This document shows, piece by piece, positions 57,040 to 64,000 of a DNA stretch of 64,000 bases. The DNA is from Rhipicephalus microplus (taxonomy: Eukaryota > Arthropoda > Arachnida > Ixodida > Ixodidae), in assembly GCF_043290135.1 (NCBI RefSeq), contig NC_134703.1, forward strand, positions 115,443,005 through 115,507,004, in the 5' to 3' direction. The translations under genes were made by a program, and so were the position numbers. The notes beneath the pieces were generated by a model. The model ran no database searches and was not told the DNA's origin. It saw only the letters and a list, made by a program, of their open reading frames with translations. Within the stretch, counting starts at the first letter, position 1. Each line of letters begins with the position of its first letter.

Positions 57040-59672
57040 ATGCATAAATCAACATTGCAAGTGTATCTTCGTGCTAGAATAACCCCCAAGGGTATGACAC
57101 TCTCCCTCACACCAGCCGCTACAAATCGAGATAAACACGACCAAATAACATGGAAAAACGTCCTCCTTGAGGCATCTCTTAAATTAACAGAAATTGTTCT
57201 TAATCATAGTGACAAGCAGGTAAAGAAACTGGTCGCTATGACCAACACCATTCTCCGCCACAACACTTTATCGAACGAAGAAATCACGCGATTAACAGAA
57301 TTTGAGCAGAATAAATACCAAGCCATCAGGATCACAAAAATTCATAAACTCGAAAGAGACCATGTGCCCAAACCCGCGTTCCCTGATACAGTGCCTTATC
57401 ATTACAACACCACCACCCAGGAAAACACTAATGGTACAAACGAGCACCCATCTAGACACACCGTGTGACACTGTGGTTGTAAACTTATCGGACACGATCT
57501 TGTCACCTGACGAAGTAAAACTGCTATCTAAGGGACTAAGCTTCTGCCCGACCACAAAATTTTTCGATGAATTCCACTTACTCCGAGACCTCGACAACTT
57601 CGCTCGAAGCTTAAGGTTGCGCGAATATTTCTTGGATAGGCCTTCTAACCACGAAACATATCACCGTCGTAAATCAAATGATTGGACACCGAACTGTAAT
57701 CGAGACAAGTGCTTGGACCTTTATATCACCGCAGTACAGAAAGATATAGTACACGAATACCACAGACAGAAAGGAAACCGAGAAAACTTGACCAAATCTG
57801 AAAAAATAAGTATGAAAAATTAGGCATCTAGGACAGACATAACAATAAAACCCGCTGACAAAGGAGGAGCAATTGTAGTCCTTAATACAACCAACTACCT
57901 ACAAGAAGCATACCGCCAACTAGACGACTCAAGATTTTACGAACGCCTCCCAGGTGATCCGACAGACGAATACAAATGTATCGTATCAACAGAACTAAAG
58001 AAACTGTTGGACGCAGAAAAGATAACCAACACTGACCACAAACTGATGCAAGCAGCATACCCTCGTCCAGGTCGCTTCTACATCCTCCCAAAAATTCATA
58101 AACCCGGTAACCCAGGTCGACCAATCATATCAGGCATCGGTACAATAACTGAACCCATATCAGGGTACGTGGACAAACTAATAAGCCACATTCCATGCAC
58201 CCTCGTGTCGTACATAAAAGACACCACACATTTTCTTCGAGACATTGCGGGTATCTGTGTGCCGAAAAACTCGTACTTGGTTACTCTTGATGTCTCTTCA
58301 TTCCTCACGATGACGGCATAGCTGCATTACAAAACATGTACACAAACCATAGACAATCTAACACGCCAGATTTCTCTGCCATTGCAACATTGACGAGGAT
58401 GGTCCTCGAATTAAATTCATTCGAGTTTAACCAAGAGTATTTTCGACAAATCAGCGGGACCGCTATGGGCACCAAAATGGCACCTAATTATGCCAACATA
58501 TTTATGGGAAAGCTAGAATCTGAATTTCTCGCACAAAGTTCCTTGAAACCAATGTTATACAGAAGATACATAGACGACATCTTTCTTATTTGGACCCACA
58601 GCGAGGACGAACTTCTCAGCTTTATAGACACTTACAATGCTGTACATCCGAACATACACTTCACACACACATACTCGCAAGTTACCGTAAATTTTCTTGA
58701 TGTTACCATAACGATAGAAGAAGAGAAGCTCTCTACAACCCTATATCGCAAACCAACGGATCGACAACAATACCTTCATTACCAAAGCGATCACACACGC
58801 CACTGTAAAAACAGTATTCCATACAGCCAGGCTCACCGGTTTAAGCGAATCTGCTCTAGAGACGCTGACTTTGACACGAGCTCACAGAGGCTAAAACTTA
58901 TGCTCGAGCAACAAAAATACCCCCCACATTTAATTAATGACGCTGTTCAAAAAGCGAGAAAACTAAAGCGTGAAGACTTACTTATGAAGCGACCACCACG
59001 AGAAGACCCACAACGAACAAACCTCTGCTTGACTTACAGCACAAACTTCCCCAATGTAAACAATATCCTTAAACGACATTACAACATTCTGGAACAAAGT
59101 GAACGTCTGAAACGCGCATTCCCATCCGCTCCAGGCGTCGTTGACCTAGTAACCTCAAAGACACCCTTGTCCACTCCCAAATTAACACATCACCCCCCAA
59201 TAATTCATGCCGCCCTTGCTTAAAGCCACGATGTCTTGTATGTAAGGCGATGCGAGAAACACACAAAGCAACCAGCACACAATCCAAGTTTTCGATTAAC
59301 ATACGAGGAAACCTAACATGCGATTCCTCTATTGTGGTATACCTATTCGAATGCAACGTATGTTGTAGGCAGTACATCGGACAAACAGAAACACCATTTA
59401 GGATTCGCTTCAATAATCACAGAGCCCATGCGAAATCAGCCCCAAGTCTACCTCTATCAAAACATCTCAATCTTCCCGACCATGCATTCGACAAACTATC
59501 AGTAACGCTCTTAGAGACGGGATTTAAATCAAATCGAGAACGTGAACAACGAGAGTCATACCTTATCCACCGATTTAACACCCTCGATAGAGGAATAAAT
59601 GAGAATCCTGGTACACTTGCAGCAATTAAAGCATTAGAAAACAATAACGGCAACAATGAAAATAGTAACTGA
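57040..59672 (+). pseudogene. Penelope-like RT/GIY-YIG protein, broken
   Basis: The N-terminal region begins near 57040; a frame change near 57460 leads to VVVNLSDTILSPDEVKLLSKGLSF. A TAG at 57821-57823 precedes ITIKPADKGGAIVV. RT text continues with FYILPKIHKPGNPGRPIISG and TLDVSS. The following LYTNI-type motif is deleted, shifting the frame near 58300. From 58336: GTAMGTKMAPNYANIFMG, YRRYIDDIFLIW (catalytic DD), VNFLDVTI. A further shift near 59205 precedes CLVCKAM and the GIY-YIG domain (SSIVVYLFECNVCCRQYIGQTETPFRIRFNNH). At least four lesions make it inactive. Confidence 0.9.
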
Positions 59673-59889
59673 GTTCACGGCACTGCAGCTGCGAAGGGCA
59701 CTGGACAACCTAAAACAATTCCAAGTGTAACTACTCTTCCTAAGTGCAGCTGTCGTCTGTTTTCTGTTTTATTTTACTACCCAATCAATTGTGCCATGCA
59801 CGACATGCCCAACAGCAACCATGTGCACAGCCGGGAGGCCCCCACGACACGCGTAATTTAGAAGCGGGCCAGGAATTCGCATTGCACGC

Positions 59890-60090
59890 GCTTGCACAGC
59901 CTACCGCAATACGGGGCACCCCTATTTTTACGACGAAATGTTGACAGGGCGCGGAGTAGTTAAAGGCTTAGAACTTCCTAAAATGCCCGCTGACCAGCCT
60001 CTGCCACAATACGCGGCCCCCGTCCTTCTACGACGAATTGTTTACGGGACCCCGAGTAGTTAAAGGCTTAGGACTTCCTGAAAAGCTCTT
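59890..60090 (+). repeat. Two-copy tandem repeat in the Penelope-like 3' UTR
   Basis: Units start CAGCCTACCGCAATACGGGG and CAGCCTCTGCCACAATACGC. Both contain TACGACGAA, then GAGTAGTTAAAGGCTTAG and ACTTCCT. The period is about 98-100. Confidence 0.75.
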
Positions 60091-60411
60091 TTTTGCCCCA
60101 CACCGAACCGCCAGTGCCAGGAGGGGCCGTCTGATCGGGAGGAATGCATTAGTGAACGGAAACATACACAGACCGCTGACATCAGAAAGGTGAAGGGGAG
60201 AGGGGGGAGAGAGATGAGGGGGGAAGTGGAAGGAAAAGTGGAAGGGGGGCACCCGAGGGGCGTCCACCGTATATTATTTTTCTCTTTTTTCCTTTTTTTC
60301 TTTCCTTTTCTTTTCTTTTTTCTTTCCTTTTTTTCTTTTTTTTCCCCTCTTTCCTTGCCCTCTGATTTGAGATTGTATAAAGCTGAGCACCGACAAACTG
60401 TATCTTTATTC

Positions 60412-60455
60412 CTGATGAAGGCCAGACTCTAGGCCGAAACGTCGAAATAAACCAC
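60412..60455 (+). ncRNA. Hammerhead-ribozyme-like motif
   Basis: CTGATGA (60412-60418), a helix AGGCC..GGCC, GAAA at 60436-60439, then CGT..ACG able to form a short third helix followed by TT. This is the conserved core order of hammerhead ribozymes, reported from Penelope-like elements. No complementary first helix is visible, so activity is uncertain. Confidence 0.5.
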
Positions 60456-60485
60456 GTTGTGACCGCTCACGGAGGATCTACTAGA

Positions 60486-60698
<213 letters not shown>

Positions 60699-60848
60699 AC
60701 TTTTTAACCCACTTTTCTTTCTTCTTATTTACATTCCATTTGTTCTATATAACTTCCCCTATACATTCCTTGGCATTATTGTCTGTTAGATCTCATCAAT
60801 ATTGTGTAAAAACACGGAAAAACGAGCCCTTAGGTATACACTTCTTTC

Positions 60849-61033
<185 letters not shown>

Positions 61034-61149
61034 CGGAAAGAGTGCTCTTTTCGTTTACGCTTCTTTGCTTCCTGTGATCGTCCGATTGTATGCGCAAAAT
61101 TACATACCACAGACATGCGCCAAACTCGCCAAGCAACAAGTTCTTAAAT

Positions 61150-62088
61150 GCATGGTGTACACGATGATGTATGTACAAAATTAACAGTACTTGATGAAAA
61201 GTTTAGCAAATATATACAACAGGTATCAAGATGCGTGCAATTTACATAATTTAGAGTGTTATAATGAAGTGCATATGTCTGCGGACCCACACGCACACGG
61301 GGCATACACAAATACATAGAAATAGTAAACACATAGAGATTACATGCACTAATCAGTCACTGACAGGTGACCTACCTATAGGAACCAGGCCAGGTGGAAA
61401 ACTAACCGGACACGTCCATCAACTGCGCGACAGGAAGTGGCACGACCATTGTCGTAGGAATTCTTCCTCCCCAAGAAAGAACAATTCCTCCGACATAAAC
61501 GATAGACGTTCACGGTATATAAGCGCTCTAGAATCGAAAAAAAAAGCACGACTACGATGACCTATACCACAACAGCTTCGCACCTATTACGCTACAAACA
61601 AAAAGTTCCCGCAGCTATCAGAAGGCGTGCAAAGAGACTATGCGAGCAGCGAGTAGATGTGACAAAGCGATTAACACCTAGGCCACAGAAACCAATGTTA
61701 ACGGCCTTCCAAAACACTTTTGCAATGGCACATTGCTGCAGAATATGCTGGTTGGACTTCTGTAAAGGGCAGTTAGGGCAAGTGGAAGATGGAACCATGC
61801 CCCACTTCTCCAGTCTGTCCTGTGTTTGGAGTACTCTCTATCCAAGACGTCACACGAAGTCACGGAGATGACCAAGCAAAAACGATGTCATTATCGCGCT
61901 CCACGAGACATGTCTCGATCGTGCTAGACGAACTGGAGGAACTATAGAAAGCAGAAGAGCCGCCGTCGTATCTACAATACGGCTTTCTAGAATGTCCACA
62001 TCGGGACAAACTTGCTGCGCGTGTCAATAAAAAGCTACTGCCGTGTAGTATACCGCAGTCACGTTAAGTGCTTGCGGTGCAGAATTAA
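61150..62088 (-). mobile_element. 3' fragment of the L1-like LINE
   Basis: Reverse complement of the 3' third of the LINE at 19208-23095 (its part from about 21950 to 22890), with deletions. The minus-strand frame at 61798-61592 carries CPNCPLQKSNQHILQQC, the C-terminal Cys/His motif of that family. It lies in intron 2 of the esterase gene, against the gene's direction. Confidence 0.85.
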
Positions 62089-63276
62089 GCATGGTATTTC
62101 TAGCTCAAAAGTCACGGTTTCGTCGAAAAGTTGGCCTGAAGGACAAGGTGTGACTGCATGCTCTCAAACGATGTTGGTGCGTCATATTTGGACAGTGCTA
62201 TAGTCATGGCATTGTAGTTTCGTCCCAGAATATTTTCCTGTTGAGTGTTATTGACGTTTGTGAAAATAACTTTTTTCTAAGCAGAATATCCTTCTCTTTC
62301 ATTATTTACACCTCTATGCATTCCAAGCTTTGTTTACTTCTCTCTATGTCTTCTATCTTCTAGTCCAATTAATTAGCCGAAGCGTCCAGGTAGCCACATG
62401 CGCTACATGCGAAACATTTGGAGGATGCTCACGTTTTGCTTGTTTTCAGGGTGGACTGCATTATCTGAGTAACAATCGCGATGATGCGTGTCGACGTAGT
62501 TGTGCTGATAAGGACACGGTCAGACTAAAGGTATTCAAATAACACATCTAAGGCTTGCGCAACAACTGACACGATTGATGCGCGAAACTCGACACCAAGT
62601 CGGACGATTCATGTTGGCTAGACAAGAGATAGAACACAGTGGGCCAATTCATTTTCCATGCAAGCAATTAATCATGTGTAGAGTTTATGTTAGAACCATT
62701 GATCAATGTCGATCGAACGATCAATCGATGAATAAATGACGATGGTAGGCCGCTTGCTCCTTTTTCCATATCATATAACAAGTGACTACGCTGCATTAAG
62801 TAATGGAAAGCCAAAATGCCGTCGTTCTGCAGTGTCTGATAGCTCGTGTGTCTCTTGACTCGCACTCAATACTGAACTGAGAACAAAAGATGAATTGCAC
62901 CTTTTGATTTCGCAATATATGCTTTTTTATGGGTGTTATGTCGACTGTTTTAGGACAACTAACCCGTCAATTCTACAGAACTACCATGATGCTTCGCGTC
63001 ATAGAAATTAACGAGCTGCTTTAGTTCCCATCGGGAAACCATGACAAGATGTTCAAATCGCACTTGCCATGAGCAATATCATGCAGAGATTTTTTTTTTT
63101 GACTACGCTTGCTTTTTGAGGACGCCGGCATATATGGTCCCTTAATAGTCTCAAGTCTGCATAAGAATGGTCTTGATTTAGTTGAAACATCCGCGACACC
63201 GTTCTGATGTTCACTCTTGACGTATACATCACCGTTTACCCTTCAGTTACAGCCGTATATGCATTGCTTCGTGCAG
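62089..63276 (+). other. Rest of esterase intron 2
   Basis: Mostly unique sequence. An open stretch at about 62440-62522 (AG|GGTGGACTGC.. to AAAG|GTATTC) has splice-like borders but encodes nothing I recognise. The acceptor GCTTCGTGCAG ends at 63276. Confidence 0.5.
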
Positions 63277-63496
63277 GCGCTGCGATGTGCTGTGCCGCGG
63301 CCTGCGCGGCTACAACACGCGGGCGTGGAGGCAAGCGTTGCCCCTCGTGTTGGGTCCCGAGGACGCTCGCAGCGTGGCCGCGCTTGTCCTGATGATGGGC
63401 ACCAGCGACAGCGCCGACCCACGTGATCCCGAGGCAACCCACGTGCCGCTAGACGAGTACGCCGACAACGTGGCCTACATGCTGGGCTACGTCAAG
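63277..63496 (+). pseudogene. IAH1-like: IAH1-like esterase exon 3
   Basis: A 220-base GC-rich exon between CTTCGTGCAG and GTAGAG: one base completing the exon 2 codon, then 73 codons. It reads RCDVLCRGLRGYNTRAW, then ALVLMMGTSDSADP and HVPLDEYADNVAYMLGYVK. This aligns without gaps to IAH1 esterases (KCDVLNRGxSGYNTRW; FFGANDSA; IPLEEYAxNL). Block II glycine is kept. In block III the oxyanion-hole Asn of GxND is Ser (GTSD). The exon is open, with good sites. Later exons with the catalytic D-x-x-H lie outside the window. Confidence 0.85.
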
Positions 63497-64000
63497 GTAG
63501 AGACTGTTTTACTGACGGGTTTCCGTGCCGCCATGCATGGGCTGTATAGCCTCGCCGTTTCGTATCTTCAGCAACTCAACGAAACGGTGGGCACGCATGA
63601 AAATGGTTGGGTTGGCGCATTCTACGCTTCATATCAATTTACGTCGCAATGAGCAAAAAGAAAAAAAAAAGAGAGCGAGAGAGAGACCATAGTAGCGGCG
63701 CCCAGGTGTCTTGCGTAAGATCGTCGGGTGCGGTGTACCAGTGCTTAGCATAGAGTTTCCCACAATACTTACTAGAGGGAACTCTGGCGCTAGTGTCTAC
63801 GGGAGCTGCAACGCATGGGGCTTCAGCGAGCATGGGAATGATGGGTAGTAAACACATTTGTCTAATATTCGTACTTCTGGCCTCCCTTTGGCTCCTTGAG
63901 TGTTCGTGTGGTTTGGAGCTGTTTTCTTACGAAACAAGTATTAACAAATGTTCAGCGGTTGCGCTTCACCATTTTATTTTTTTAGACTTACTTTCCAAAT
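63497..64000 (+). other. Intron 3, partial
   Basis: No exon or repeat was recognised. An A-run with GA repeats lies near 63657-63685. The next esterase exon is not inside the window. Confidence 0.5.

Noticed and set aside
62330..62542. Open stretch with splice-like borders as an extra esterase exon
   Set aside because: The esterase exons at 56566 and 63277 already join in phase without gap, and the stretch has no matching residues.

Overview
This is a repeat-saturated stretch of an animal nuclear genome, most likely a hard tick. Evidence: several copies of a tRNA-headed SINE of the kind called Ruka in Rhipicephalus (recalled from the literature, not searched), split exons with GT/AG junctions, and a mix of LINEs, Ty3/gypsy elements, a Penelope-like element, MITEs and long microsatellites. 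There is no prokaryotic gene organisation. The species cannot be fixed from the sequence.

The one host gene I recognise runs on the + strand at the right. It is a GDSL/SGNH esterase similar to isoamyl acetate-hydrolysing esterase 1 (IAH1): exon 2 at 56566-56618, exon 3 at 63277-63496, later exons beyond the window. Its first coding exon (24 codons ending at a GT donor) occurs three times, at 18179, 36170 and 55359, inside a repeated unit of about 4 kb. Every exon-1 copy reads GDT instead of the catalytic GDS. Exon 2 carries an in-frame TAG, and exon 3 has GTSD instead of GxND. The gene is therefore an active-site-altered, probably decayed paralogue whose promoter and first-exon region was tandemly duplicated and then heavily invaded.

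Layout. 1-7.6 kb: LINE scraps, a 5'-truncated SINE, a TIR element carrying a TATA/Inr promoter and a short exon, and a 147-bp tandem array split by an insertion. 7.7-13.3 kb: a nearly complete two-ORF LINE with RNase H on the minus strand. 13.8 kb: a textbook SINE with a target-site duplication (TSD). 14.3-23.4 kb: the first copy of the repeated unit (blocks R-S-T-R), whose second R is split by an L1-like LINE. 23.4-28.8 kb: a decayed LINE on the minus strand and another R. 28.8-29.8 kb: (TATC)n and an inverted 147-bp array. 29.8-56 kb: T-R-S-T, interrupted by a pol-less Ty3/gypsy element with 1.17-kb LTRs; by a MITE holding a CR1-like LINE, which itself holds a Ty3/gypsy element; and by a further block holding another Ty3/gypsy element. 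56-64 kb: the esterase exons, with a Penelope-like element between (TA)n tracts and an L1-like LINE fragment in intron 2.

The order of insertions can be read from the nesting, the TSDs and one empty site. Most transposon reading frames are broken, but the breaks are few and can be located. The two short-LTR Ty3/gypsy elements share a gag/pol junction that looks like a programmed -1 frameshift.
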